Shown here: in pieces, positions 44,346 to 56,800 of the stretch
Layout of the letters: each line of letters opens with the position of its first letter
Numbering within the stretch: the first letter of the stretch is position 1
DNA from: Chiridota heheva
Lineage: Eukaryota > Echinodermata > Holothuroidea > Apodida > Chiridotidae
Assembly (NCBI GenBank): GCA_020152595.1
Contig: JAIGNY010003802.1
Span: 680,522-744,521 of the forward strand
Direction of reading: 5' to 3'
DNA: 64,000 nucleotides
Notes under the pieces: model-generated
What the model saw: only the letters and a program-made list of their open reading frames with translations
The model's database searches: none
What the model was told of the DNA's origin: nothing
Program-made: the position numbers and the translations under genes

Positions 44346-45262
44346 GGACCATGGTCATAGCAGTCATGGTATCAGCTCAGCATGCTGGGGTTGCAGGTTC
44401 AATCCCTAGTGGACCTCCATGGTCATAGTATCAGCTCACCATGCTAGGTTTGCAGGTTCAATCCCTGGTGGACCTTCATGGTCATAGCAGTCATAGTATC
44501 AGCTCAGCTGCTGGGGTCGCAGGTTCAATCCCTGGTTGACCTCCATGGTCATAGCAGTCATACTATCAGCTCAGCATGCTAGGTTCGCAGGTTCAATCCC
44601 TAGTGGACATCCATGGTCATAGCAATCATAGTATCAGCTCAGCATGCTAGGTTCGCAGGTTCAATCCCTGGTGGACCTCCATGGTCATTGTATTAGCTCA
44701 GCATGCTAGAGTCGCATGTTCAATCCCTGGTGAACCTCCATGGTCATAGTATCAGCTCAGCATGCTAGGGTCGCAGGTTCAATCCCTGGAGGACCTCCAT
44801 GGTCGTAGTGGTCATAGTATTAGCTCAGCATGCTAGGGTAGCAGGTTCAATCCCTGGTGGACCTCCATGGTCATAGCGGTCATAGCATCAGCTCAGCATG
44901 CTGGGGTCACAGGGTCAAGCCCTGGTGGATGGACCTCCATGGTCATAGCGATCATAGCATCAGTTTAGCATGCTAGGGTCGCATGTTCAATCCCTGGTGG
45001 ACCTCCATGATTATAGCCGTCATAGTATCAGCTCAGCATGCTAGGGTCGCAGGTCCAATCCTTGGTGGACCTCTATGGTCATAGTATAAGCTCAGCATGC
45101 TAGGGTTGCAGGTTTGATTTCTGGTGGACCTTCATGGTCATAGTGGTCATAGTGTCAGCTCAGCATGCTAGTGTCGCAGGTTAAATCCGTGGTGGACCTT
45201 CATGGTCATAGTATAAGCTCAGCATGCTAGGGTTGCAGGTTCAATCCCTGGTGGATCTTATT
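44340..45262 (+). repeat. tandem array of ~14 shortened tRNA-like units
   Basis: Each 58-75 bp unit carries TATCAGCTCAGCATGCTAGG, then GTCGCAGGTTCAATCCCTGG, then TGGACCTCCATGGTCATAG. The TAGCTCAGCATG segment resembles a pol III A box. GGTTCAATCCC fits a B box (GGTTCGANNCC) with one difference. Only about 11 bp separate the two, far less than in a tRNA, so the anticodon arm is missing. Unit length depends on whether a CAGTCATAG-type spacer segment is present once or twice. These are not functional tRNA genes; they look like a tRNA-derived SINE head amplified in tandem. Confidence 0.85.
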
Positions 45263-46736
45263 TCACTAGTTCTTCACAACTCATTTATCAAACGGCCATG
45301 GACATCTCTAAATAACCTCAGCTGTTGAAAAGGATGTAACATCCCTAAACTACCTACCTACCTTTTACTGAACAGTTATTCTATAATCAGTGATTATAGA
45401 TGTTAGCTAATTTTTGGACAAGTTTAATAAGAGTACAGAATGTGTTCTTCATAGTAATATTCTTTAGTTCCACACTGCTTGAACCGACTGAGAGTGAGAG
45501 CCTTTCAGCCATTAGACCAGGTTCGTTCCTGTGTTGGGTCATACCAAATGGGACCTGCTGCTGGTGCTCATCATAAGAGAACAAGAGCAGTTGGGCCATT
45601 GTTGTGCTGCAATGGGGGCACAGCCCACCTAGTACAATGCTGAGAACAATCTTGGTTTGTGTAGACAGTTGGCTTTATTGTAAAGCTAGCTGTGGGGGCT
45701 GTGCCTTGGAAAGTACAATATCAGAATCAATGTAGTATATCTTTTGTTATGCAGATTAAACTTTCTTGGGAGGAGACCAAGTATGATAGAAGCAGGTAGA
45801 GTATTGGAGTGGTATTCAATCTAAAAACTGCACTTTAAATCTTTGAATTTGAACAGAAAATGCAGTTTAATCTTATTGATTTGTAGTTTGTAACGTTTCA
45901 TTATCTTGCAACTGTTTAACACATTTTCCATAGAATAGTTTGAATGATACTTATTTACCAATGCGTGCATGCCTTTTTGTACATGATCAAAAACCATTTC
46001 AAGTCACTTAAACTGAGACTAACTTTGTTTCTAATATTTCCACTTAGCGTAGCTAAAGGGGGTAAATAGCCGGGACTTTCCAAAGAAGTCACAAAATTTG
46101 TGCAGATTCTAATTTGCACAATAGAAATTCAGTGTGTTGGTTTTGTTGGTAATCCAAATGAAAGCAATCAGTCTTCGAGTTAATTTTATATACCAGCCAT
46201 CTTTGGAAAAGGATCACAAATTTTCCAAAAGCTTAAGATTTAAATTAAGCCTATTCAGATTCAGCAAATTTCTGACTTTTTTTTTCAAACTTTCTGACTT
46301 TTTACTCAAGTGTCAGACTAAAAAGTTCGGTAACAGAGGTGGGGAGTAGCTTAAATTATGACATAAACAGCTGCATAGATACTGGAACATGTACAAGTTG
46401 TAGGAACTCCTTACTTCATAACAGGTGAAGAAAATTGTTGGGTTTATTGATGCAAGTTTGTATTCGTGTTTGTAACAAATAACAAAGTGTAATTTATAAA
46501 GGAACTTATTGAGTATCAATGTATTTAAGAAGTCTTGAAATATGCATCAGGCTTCACTCACTGTAGTACTTATGACAAACTCAGTAAAGTGTTATGTACA
46601 GACATGTACTGCTGTATAGTACTGAATACATTGAAATATTATTATTATTAATTTTGTTATAGGTGTGCCTTTTTATCAATAGGGTACTGTGAATGTATAG
46701 CTTAAGTTCTGACATGGGTGGATGTGTATTTAATGG
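45263..46736. other. intergenic stretch, nothing assigned
   Basis: Short open frames exist, but none has recognisable similarity. No tandem repeats were seen apart from a brief (ATT)n run near 46639. Confidence 0.5.
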
Positions 46737-46737
46737 G

Positions 46738-46900
46738 GAAGGGGAGGTATGGGGGAGGGAGGTATGGGGGAGGGGAGGTATGGGGAGGGGAGGTATGGGG
46801 GAGGGGAGGTATGGGGGAGGGGAGGTATGGGGGAGGGGAGGTATGGGGGGAGGGGAGGTATGGGGGAGGGGAGGTATGGGGGAGGGGAGGTATGGGGGGT
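46738..46900 (+). repeat. 16-bp G-rich minisatellite AGGTATGGGGGAGGGG
   Basis: About ten copies of AGGTATGGGGGAGGGG are present, with one- or two-base length changes. The plus strand has G-runs of four to six throughout, so quadruplex formation is plausible. Open frames on both strands are artefacts. Confidence 0.95.
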
Positions 46901-47726
46901 GGTATCGAACTTGAGGAACAAAGTCTGCTCACAAATTATTTGAATTATGACTAAAAATTTTAAATTTCAATTTTATTGGGTGTTCCTAATTTGTGGCATG
47001 CCTGACAGGAAGTGACTGCCCCTCCTCCCCTAAATAGCATAAAAATGGCCTTTGCATGTTGAGTATATAATATGTACGTACACACATATTTTGTATAAAC
47101 TGGTTTTGTATCGGATACTCAATGCAACACATTATCTTGCCAGTGAGTTGTTTTAGTCTAATAAAAAAAATTGATGTTAAAAAATATTTTAAAAATGTGA
47201 AAATGCTAGATTATAATATTTGAATAACTTCTGCAAGTTTTAGATAGAAATTTGTTTTTAAAAGAGGTTTTAGTTTTATATGATTTAAGTCACCTTTTTT
47301 CTGTATTAGTATCGATAGTTTTCTTTGTATGTCAAACATACCATATGCACATTATAGATTTTGTTAAGTACTGTATAAAACAGTTTCCATCACATTTTGT
47401 TTTTATAGTTTCATAAGTTTTTGACATTACATCTTTTTATATCTTTTACTTTGAGAACTCAGTATGAAATGTATTTGATTTAAACAATTGATGAGGCTGT
47501 CCAAGGTTGCTCCCTCCAAGTATCATCAAAGTGTTAGAATGAATTACATAATCAGGGACATAACCAGCCTTTTGGATTTGGGGTGGATTTTGTTCCAAAA
47601 TAGCGGTCTTTAAAATGTTTGGAGGCTAAATTTGATAGAAGACGGAGCAGAAAACAAAATCTGAACCTTTTAGCAAAAATGTTGACCTTTTTGGTTCCGA
47701 TGCAATAACATCAGGAACCTATGATG
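46901..47726. other. intergenic stretch, nothing assigned
   Basis: The stretch is AT-rich. A segment near 47556 (CAGGGACATAACCAGCC) resembles the left tip of the hAT-like element at 36376 and may be a remnant. No coding similarity was found. Confidence 0.45.
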
Positions 47727-48900
47727 GCGTGTGTGTGTATGTATGTTGTGTATGTATGTATGTATAGGGTGTGTGTATGTATGTATGTTGTGTGTGTATG
47801 TACATTGTATATGTGTATGCACATTAGGTATGGGTGTGTATGTTTGTGACGGCCAGCTCCTAAATGCGATATCTCAAGAATGATACACCATAGATGTACC
47901 CTATTGTTTTTAAGGGTGATGTCATGCATATTAATGAGTAGGCGGGGCTTAATTTAAAAATCTTGAAATGTTCATATTTTAACAAACAGCATGCCTGTTT
48001 TGTTTCATATTTAGTGTAATTAGGATGTTAGTTAGTGTGTACATGTTCATAATGTAAAAACATTGAATTTCATTAATATGCATAGTGGGAAAGCTTGTAA
48101 ACACGGTATCTCAAGAACGGTAAACTGGATTCATCTAATATTTGGTATACAGATAGCCCATGAACTGTAGATGTGTCCTACTGTTTTTGGTAGTGATTTC
48201 ATGCATATTAATGAGTAGACAGGGCCTAATGTAAAATTATTGAAATGTTTATATCTTAACAACCGTAGGTCTGTTTTGTTTTATATTTGGTGTAATTATG
48301 ATGTTAGCTGGTGTGTACATGTTTAAGATGTAAAAACGTTGAATTTTATTAATATGCATAACGGGCAGGGCTTAATAGATTTTGTTGAGAAGAGCTTGTA
48401 AACACAGTGTCTCAATAACTATACATAGGATTCAGTTCATATGTGGTACACAGATAGCCCATGGTCTGTAGATTAATATGCATAGTAGGCATGGCTTAAT
48501 GTGAACGTGCTAAATGATGTAAACACCATACTGTACTCCATGAACGATACATCAGATTTGTACTATATCAGGTACATAGATGGGTCATGGTCTGTACATA
48601 TGTTCTCATGTTGTGGTAGTGAATATAAATGAGTAGGCAGGGCTTACTGACAAATTCTTGAAATAGGATAAATGAGCAACTGTTTTTGCATCATACTTGC
48701 TATGATAATGTTGTTGATTATTGTGTAAATTGCTAAGGTTTTCAACACTTATATTGATCTGCATGGTGGATGTGGTTTATGAATAAATATCCTTGAACAA
48801 TTATTTCATGATATACAATAACATGACAGTAAGTACAAATTTTGCAAATCAATTAGTTTATGAAAAAAAAGCATCGGGACCACAACACGTTTGGTTCTGC
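47727..48900 (+). repeat. dispersed repeat R, uninterrupted copy
   Basis: It begins with a (TG/TATG)n microsatellite (47727-47790) and TTTGTGACGGCCAGCTCC. Within it, TGCATATTAATGAGTAGGCG, TTTTAACAAACAGCATG and GTTTCATATTTAG-type segments recur two to three times (for example near 47925, 48200 and 48625), so the core is itself a tandem repeat of roughly 280-400 bp. It ends with CTGCATGGTGGATGTGG and AAAAAAGCATCGGG near 48880. It matches 39540-40148 plus 41924-42120 and serves as an empty-site reference for element b. Confidence 0.8.
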
Positions 48901-49248
48901 AGCCTTTTTGGAGAGCTGTTGGTCGAATGACCCTGTCGACCTACCCCGTGGCTTCACGTAATAATCCCTGTTGAACACTGCATATCAACACACATTGGTA
49001 GGTGCACTGTTTATTATCCTCAAAACGGATAAAAAATTGTGAAAAATCATTGATTCAAATACCTTTAGTAGATTTTCATCTTTGTACCTTTTCAATTGTA
49101 ACGCTTTTCATGCATGTTTAATAATGCCAATCATTTAAGTATTGTGAATTCCTTTATAATTGGTTAATCCAAAAGTTTCTAATTCCCTTTCTCGCAAATA
49201 TTGACTGTTTTTCCTTTGTATTAAAAAAAATTGACAATTTTTAATCTA

Positions 49249-49690
49249 GTAAGAGCGATGCAGTGGCTCAGTGGTTGAGTCATGCTCGCATGTGAAAGGT
49301 ACCAGTGGTTGAGGAGTTATGCTTGTATGCAAAAAGTACCAGTGGTTGAGGAGTTATGCTTGTATGCAAAAAGTACCAGTGGTTGAGGAGTCATGCTTGT
49401 ATGCGAAAAGTAATAGTGGTTGAGGAGTCATGCTTGTATGCGAAAAGTACCAGTGGTTGAGGAGTCATGCTCGCAAGCGAAAAATACCAGTGGTTGAGCC
49501 CTGCATTGTGTCCTTGTGCATGACTCTTTACTCCCACTTGCTCTAGTTCACTCTGCTGTAAGATCAGTACCAACATTGCTGTGGAGTTAACCTGCAATGG
49601 ATTGGCGTCCTGTCCAGGGGGAGTCACATGTTCACAACTATCCGCTTGCGCCATGGAAACCGGGAATAAGCACCGACCCTGTGGGCCTCA
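49249..49690 (+). mobile_element. tRNA-derived SINE with tandemly expanded promoter region
   Basis: The head GATGCAGTGGCTCAGTGGTT resembles a tRNA A-box region, and CAGTGGTTGAGCCCTG resembles a degenerate B box. Between them CAGTGGTTGAG recurs at 49269, 49303, 49340, 49377, 49414, 49451 and 49488, mostly at exactly 37-bp spacing. In between are GTCATGCTTGTATGCGAAAA variants. The body continues with CAATGGATTGGCGTCCTGTC and CCGACCCTGTGGGCCTCATG, typical of non-coding SINE bodies. The end is around 49690. Confidence 0.8.
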
Positions 49691-50803
49691 TGGCTCGGAT
49701 GGATTTGATTTTTAACCATTTAAGATGTTCATTGATACATGTATTTTAATCAGTTTTTGCACTGAAACAGGTAGTTTTGATAAGGGCATCAGCAAAACAA
49801 GAGAAGAGATTGTTTGTTCCAGAAAATAAGCAGTTCTAGGACCCCCTTAATTGTTTAATGCTGGCTACACCACTGATTGGGGGGTTGTATAATGAAATGA
49901 TTCCTGATGGTATAACTTTTTCCATTGTGTCAAAATAGCAGCCATTGCCTCAAAATCTGGATCTTTTAACCAAAGTTCTTTAGCCGAATTTCCGGACATT
50001 TTTATCATTAGGGGAGTCATGGGAAGAGGAAGGGGGTATCGAACAAGCAGGGCGACCTCTGGTTACACTCATGGGCTAACAGAGCTATCCAATATATTAC
50101 AATCAGAATTAAATCAGAGTCTCACAATAACCACATTTTTCAGCCATACATTTTAGAAACTGACAGCTCAGCTCGCATAACCTAAGATACTGCATGATTG
50201 TTAGACGAGAGGCGCGTGTGTCCTTTTCATATACAAATTTAGAGCCCGACTGAAATTCCTTTCTTCGTGACAGTCGCTATCTAAGATCTCTTCCTTTTTG
50301 GAGGCTGACAAAGATAAGACCTGGGATTGAGAAACGATTTGAATTTTATGAAAATAAAGGACAGCCTATATTCATGAATTTGATTATGACGGTAAAAGTC
50401 TCCAATCGCCTAATCTGAAAGCTACAGTAAGTCGTGGGAATCGTATCCGGCCCAAAACTCATATAATTCTCACTTACGTCGACAGGAGCATCCCTATTGT
50501 AAAAGAAGAATCATTGGAATGTAGAAAAAGGATAAGAAAAAGTGCCAAAACTCCTTCCAAGCGCCCCCCAATCATATCAAGGGTTTTGCCCAGGCCCCAC
50601 ACTCATTCGGACCCAAGTGACACCAAAAATTTGAACAAATGCCAGATATTGGGCTAACATGGATCCCATGGAGTTCAATAATACAATACAATCCAATGCT
50701 TTTGATTGGTCGAGGAATTTACACAATCACCGACCATTCACCCAGGTGGAATAACTCGACTTCAAACCAAATGTAATACAAATTTGCCAGACACAAACTA
50801 AAA
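49691..50803. other. stretch before the satellite array, nothing assigned
   Basis: No coding similarity or repeat structure is visible. The last ~30 bp (CAAATTTGCCAGACACAAAC) lead into the first satellite unit. Confidence 0.45.
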
Positions 50804-53800
50804 AAAGGGAGAGGGGTGGCATCCAATGGGTTCAAAACCATTTTCCTGCGTGACGGTTTTGTTCAATAGGGGGGTGACCAGGCTTTTGAAAAATGTCAAA
50901 AAATTTGGGATCGGATCTATTCAAATAGACTCAATCAGCCGTTTTTGTAGAGGAACAAAATCTGAGAATTTCGGAATGATTTACGTAAAGTGGGGCGCAA
51001 TTTGGTTGAATCACGCCTTAAAACAACACATTTTTCGAAAATTGTATAAGCTCGGGAGACAGAGGACTAGTAGACCTTTCGTTATGATATTAGAAAATGT
51101 ATGTTATATTGTAATTAGCTACCTCTAATTAGCTGTATCCGTAAGGCAATAATTATGTGCACACTAAGTCAATTAGACTTAAAAAGGGAGAGGGGTGGCA
51201 TCCAATGGGTTCAAAACCCTTTTCCTCCGTGACGGTTTTGTTCAATAGGGGGGTGACCAGGCTTTTCAAAAATGTCAAAAAATTCAGGATCGGATTTATT
51301 CAAGTAGACTCAGTCAGCCGATTTTTGCTACCATTTCTCAAAAAAATTTTTAGCTGTATCCGTTTGATAAGGAAAATGTATGTTTATGTCTCATTAGCTG
51401 TAGTCGATGAGACTTAAAAACGTCTTAAAAAGGGAGAGAGGGTGGCATCAATGGGTTCAAAACCATTTTCCTCCGTGACAGTTTTTTGTTCAATAGAGGG
51501 GTGACCAAGCTTTTCAAAAATATCAAAATATTTGGGATCAGATCTATTCAAATAGACTCAATCAGCCGTTTTTGCAGAGGAACAAAATCTGAGAATTTCG
51601 GAATGATTTACATAAAGTGGGGCGCAATTTGGTTGAATCACGCCTTATAACAACGCATTTTTCGAAAACATTTTGTGCTCGGGAGACCGAGGACTAGTAG
51701 ACCTTTTGTTTAATATGCGAAGATGTATGTTAAATTGTAATTAGCTACCTCTAATTAGCTGTATCCGTAAGGCAATAATTATGTGCATACTAAGTCAATG
51801 AGACTTAAAAACGTCAAAAGGGAGAGGGTGGCATCCAATGGGTTCAAAACCATTTTCCTCCGTGATGGTTTTGTTCAATAGGGGTGACCAGGCTTTCAAA
51901 AATGTCAAAAAATTCAGGATCGGATTTATTCAAGTAGACTCAGTCAGCCGTTTTGCTACCTCTAATTAGCTGTATCCGTAAGGCAATAATTATGTGCACG
52001 CTAAGTCAATGAGACTTAAAAAGGGAGAAGGGTGGCATCCAATGGGTTCAAAACCATTTCCCTCCGTGACGGTTTTGTTCAATAGGGGCTGACCAGGCTT
52101 TTTAAAAATATGAAAAAATTTGGGATCGGATTTATTCAAATAGACTCAATCAGCCGTTTTTGCAGAGGAACAAAATCTGAGAATTTCGGAATGATTTACG
52201 TAAAGTGGGGCGCAAATTGGTTGAATCACGCCTTATAACAACACATTTTTCGAAAATTTTATTTGCTCGGGAGACAGAGGACTAGAAGACCTTTTGTTTG
52301 ATATGCGAAAATGTATGTTATATTGTTATTAGCTACCTCTCATTAGCTGTATCCGTGAGGCAATAATTATGTGCACACTAAGTCAATGAGACTTAAAAAG
52401 GAGAGGACTGGCATCCAATGGGTTCAAAACCATTTTCGTACGTGACAGTTTTGTTCAATAGGGGGGTGACCAGGCTTTTTAAAAATGTTAAAAAATTCAG
52501 GATCGGATTTATTCAAGTAGACTCAGTCAGCCGTTTTGCTACCTCTAATTAGCTGTATCCGTAAGGCAATAATCATGTGCACGCTAAGTCAATGAGACTT
52601 AAAAACGTCAAAAAGGGAGAGGGTGGCATCCAATGGGTTCAAAACCATTTTCCTCCGTGACGGTTTTGTTCAATGTGACCAGGCTTTTCAAAAATGTCAA
52701 AAATTTTGGGATCGGACTTATTCAAATAGACTCAATCAGCCGTTTTTGCAGAGGAACAAAATCTGAGAATTTCAGAATGATTTACGTAAAGTGGGGCGCA
52801 AATTGGTTGAATCACGCCTTATAACAACACATTTTTCAAAAATTTTATGTGCTCGGGAGACAGAGGAATAGTAGACCTTTTATTTGATATGCGAAAATGT
52901 ATGTTAATTGTAATTAGCTACCTGTAATTAGCTGTATCCGTAAGGCAATAATTATGTGCACACTAAGTCGATGAGACTTAAAAAGAGAGAGGGGTGGCAT
53001 CCAATGGGTTCAAAACCATTTTTGTACGTGACAGCTTTGTTCAATAGGGGGGTGACCAGGCTTTTCAAAAATGTCAAAAAATTCAGGATCGGATTTATTC
53101 AAGTAGACTCAGTCAGCCGTTTTGCTACCTCTAATTAGCTGTATCCGTAAGGCAATAATCATGTGCACGCTAAGTCAATGAGACTGAAAAACGTCAAAAG
53201 TGGAGAGGGTGGCATCAATGGGTTCAAAACCATTTTCCTCCGTGACGGTTTTGTTCAATATGACCAGGCTCTTCAAAAATGTCAAAAAATTGGGATTGAG
53301 TCTATTCAAATAGACTCAATCAGCCGTTTTTGTCGAGGAACACAATCTGAGAATTTCAGAATGATTTACGTAAAGTGGGGCGCAAATTGGTTGAATAACG
53401 CCTTATAACAACACATTTTTCAAAACATTTATGTGCTCGGGAGACAGAGGACTAAAGACCTTTCGTTTGATATGCGAAAATGTATGTTAATTGTAATTAG
53501 CTACCTCTAATTAGCTGTACCCGTAAGGCAATAATTATGTGCACACTAAGTCAATGAGACTTAAAAAAGGAGAGGGTGGCATCCAATGGGTTCAAAACCA
53601 TTTTCCTACGTGATGGTTTTGTTCAATAGGGGTGACCAGGCTTTTCAAAAATGTCAAAAATTCAGGATCGGATTTATTCAAGTAGACTCAGTCAGCCGTT
53701 TTGCTACCTCTAATTAGCTGTATCCGTAAGGCAATAATTATGTGCACGCTAATCAATGAGACTTAAAAACGTCAAAAAGGGAGAAGGGTGGCATCAATGG

Positions 53801-56800
53801 GTCCAAAACCATTTTCCTTCCTGACGGTTTTGTTCAATAGGGGGGTGACCAGGCTTTTCAAAAATGTCAACTTTTTTTGGATCGGATCTATTCAAATAGA
53901 CTTAATCAGCCGTTTTTGCAGAGGAACAAAATCTGAGAATTTCGGAATGATTTACGTAAAGTGGGGCGCAAATTGGTTGAATCACGCCTTATAACAACAC
54001 ATTTTTCGAAAATTTTATGTGCTCGGGAGACAGAGGACTAGTAGACCTTTCGTTTGATATGCGAAAATGTATGTTAAATTGTAATTAGCTACCTCTAATT
54101 AGCTGTATCCGTAAGGCAATAATTATGTGCACACTAAGTCAATGAGACTTCAAAAAGAGAGGGGTGGCATCAATGGGTTCAAAACCATTTTTGTACGTGA
54201 CAGTTTTGTTCAATAGGGGTGACCAGGCTTTTCAAAAATGTCAAAAATTCAGGATCGGATTTATTCAAGTAGACTCAGTCAGCCGTTTTGCTACCTCTAA
54301 TTAGCTGTATCCGTAAGGCAATAATCATGTGCACGCTAAGTCAATGAGACTGAAAAACGTCAAAAGTGGAGAGGGGTGGCATCAATGGGTTCAAAACCAT
54401 TTTCCTCCGTGACGGTTTTGTTCAATATGACCAGGCTTTCAAAAATGTCAAAAAATTTGGGATTGGGTCTATTCAAATAGACTCAATCAGCCGTTTTTGT
54501 CGAGGAACAAAATCTGAGAATTTCAGAATGATTTACGTAAAGTGGGGCGCAAATTGGTTGAATAACGCCTTATAACAACACATTTTTCAAAACATTTATG
54601 TGCTCGGGAGACAGAGGACTAAAAAGACCTTTCGTTTGATATGCGAAAATGTATGTTAAATTGTAATTAGCTACCTCTAATTAGCTGTATCCGTAAGGCA
54701 ATAATTATGTGCACACTAAGTCAATGAGACTTAAAAAGGGGAGAGGGGTGGCATCAATGGGTTCAAAACCATTTCCCTACGTGATGGTTTTGTTCAATAG
54801 GGGTGACCAGGCTTTTCAAAAATGTCAAAAAATTCAGGATCGGATTTATTCAAGTAGACTCAGTCAGCCGTTTTGCTACCTCTAATTAGCTGTATCCATA
54901 AGGCAATAATTATGTGCACGCTAATCAATGAGACTTAAAAACGTCAAAAAGGGAGAGGGGTGGCATCAATGGGTCCAAAACCATTTTCCTTCCGTGACGG
55001 TTTTGTTCAATAGGGGTGACCAGGCTTTTCAAAAATGTCAATTTTTTTTGGATCGGATCTATTCAAATAGACTTAATCAGCCGTTTTTGCAGAGGAACAA
55101 AATCTGAGAATTTCGGAATGATTTACGTAAAGTGGGGCGCAATTTGGTTGAATCACGCCTTATAACAACACATTTTTCGAAAATTTTATGTGCTCGGGAG
55201 ACAGAGGACTAGAAGACCTTTCGTTTGATATGCGAAAATGTATGTTAAATTGTAATTAGCTACCTCTAATTAGCTGTATCCGTAAGGCAATAATTATGTG
55301 CACACTAAGTCGATGAGACTTAAAAAGAGAGAGGGGTGGCATCCAATGGGTTCAAAACCATTTTTGTACGTGACAGCTTTGTTCAATAGGGGGGTGACCA
55401 GGCTTTTCAAAAATGTCAAAAAATTCAGGATCGGATTTATTCAAGTAGACTCAGTCAGCCGTTTTGCTACCTCTAATTAGCTGTATCCGTAAGGCAATAA
55501 TCATGTGCACGCTAAGTCAATGAGACTGAAAAACGTCAAAAAGTGGAGATGGGTGGCATCCAATGGGTTCAAAACCATTTTCCTCCGTGACGGTTTTGTT
55601 CAATATGACCAGGCTCTTCAAAAATGTCAAAAAATTTGGGATCGGATCTATTCAAATAGACTCAATCAGCCGTTTTGCGAGGAACAAAATCTGAGAATTT
55701 CAGAATGATTTACGTAAAGTGGGGCGCAATTTGGTTGAATAACGCCTTATAACAACACATTTTTCAAAACATTTATGTGCTCGGGAGACAGAGGACTAAA
55801 AGACCTTTCGTTTGATATGCGAAAATGTATGTTAAATTGTAATTAGCTACCTCTAATTAGCTGTATCCGTAAGGCAATAATTATGTGCACGCTAAGTCAA
55901 TGAGACTTAAAAAAGGAGAGGGGTGGCATCCAATGGGTTCAAAACCATTTCCCTACGTGATGGTTTTGTTCAATAGGGGGGTGACCAGGCTTTTCAAAAA
56001 TGTCAAAAAATTTGGGATCGGATCTATTCAAGTAGACTCAGTCAGCCGTTTTGCTACCTCTAATTAGCTGTATCCATAAGGCAATAATTATGTGCACGCT
56101 AATCAATGAGACTTAAAAACGTCAAAAAGGGAGAGGGGTGGCATCCAATGGGTCCAAAACCATTTTCCTTCCTGACGGTTTTGTTCAATAGGGGGGTGAC
56201 CAGGCTTTTCAAAAATGTCATTTTTTTGGATCGGATCTATTCAAATAGACTTAATCAGCCGTTTTTGCAGAGGAACAAAATCTGAGAATTTCGGAATGAT
56301 TTACGTAAAGTGGGGCGCAAATTGGTTGAATCACGCCTTATAACAACACATTTTTCAAAAATTTTATCTGCTCGGGAGACAGAGGACTAGAAGACCTTTC
56401 GTTTGATATGCGAAAATGTATGTTAAATTGTAATTAGCTACCTCTAATTAGCTGTATCCGTAAGGCAATAATTATGTGCACACTAAGTCAATGAGACTTA
56501 AAAACGTCAAAAAGGGAGAGGGTGGCATCCAATGGGTTCAAAACCATTTTTGTACGTGACAGTTTTGTTCAATAGGGGGGTGACCAGGCTTTTCAAAAAT
56601 GTCAAAAAATTCAGGATCGGATTTATTCAAGTAGACTCAGTCAGCCGTTTTGCTACCTCTAATTAGCTGTATCCGTAAGGCAATAATCATGTGCACGCTA
56701 AGTCAATGAGACTGAAAAACGTCAAAAGTGGAGAGGGGTGGCATCCAATGGGTTCAAAACCATTTTCCTCCGTGACGGTTTTGTTCAATATGACCAGGCT

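Noticed and set aside
44340..45262. Functional tRNA gene cluster
   Set aside because: Each unit lacks the anticodon arm and cannot fold into a full cloverleaf. The A- and B-like boxes are only about 11 bp apart.
46693..46954. Gly-rich and Pro-rich frames on both strands
   Set aside because: Translation of the 16-bp G-rich minisatellite.
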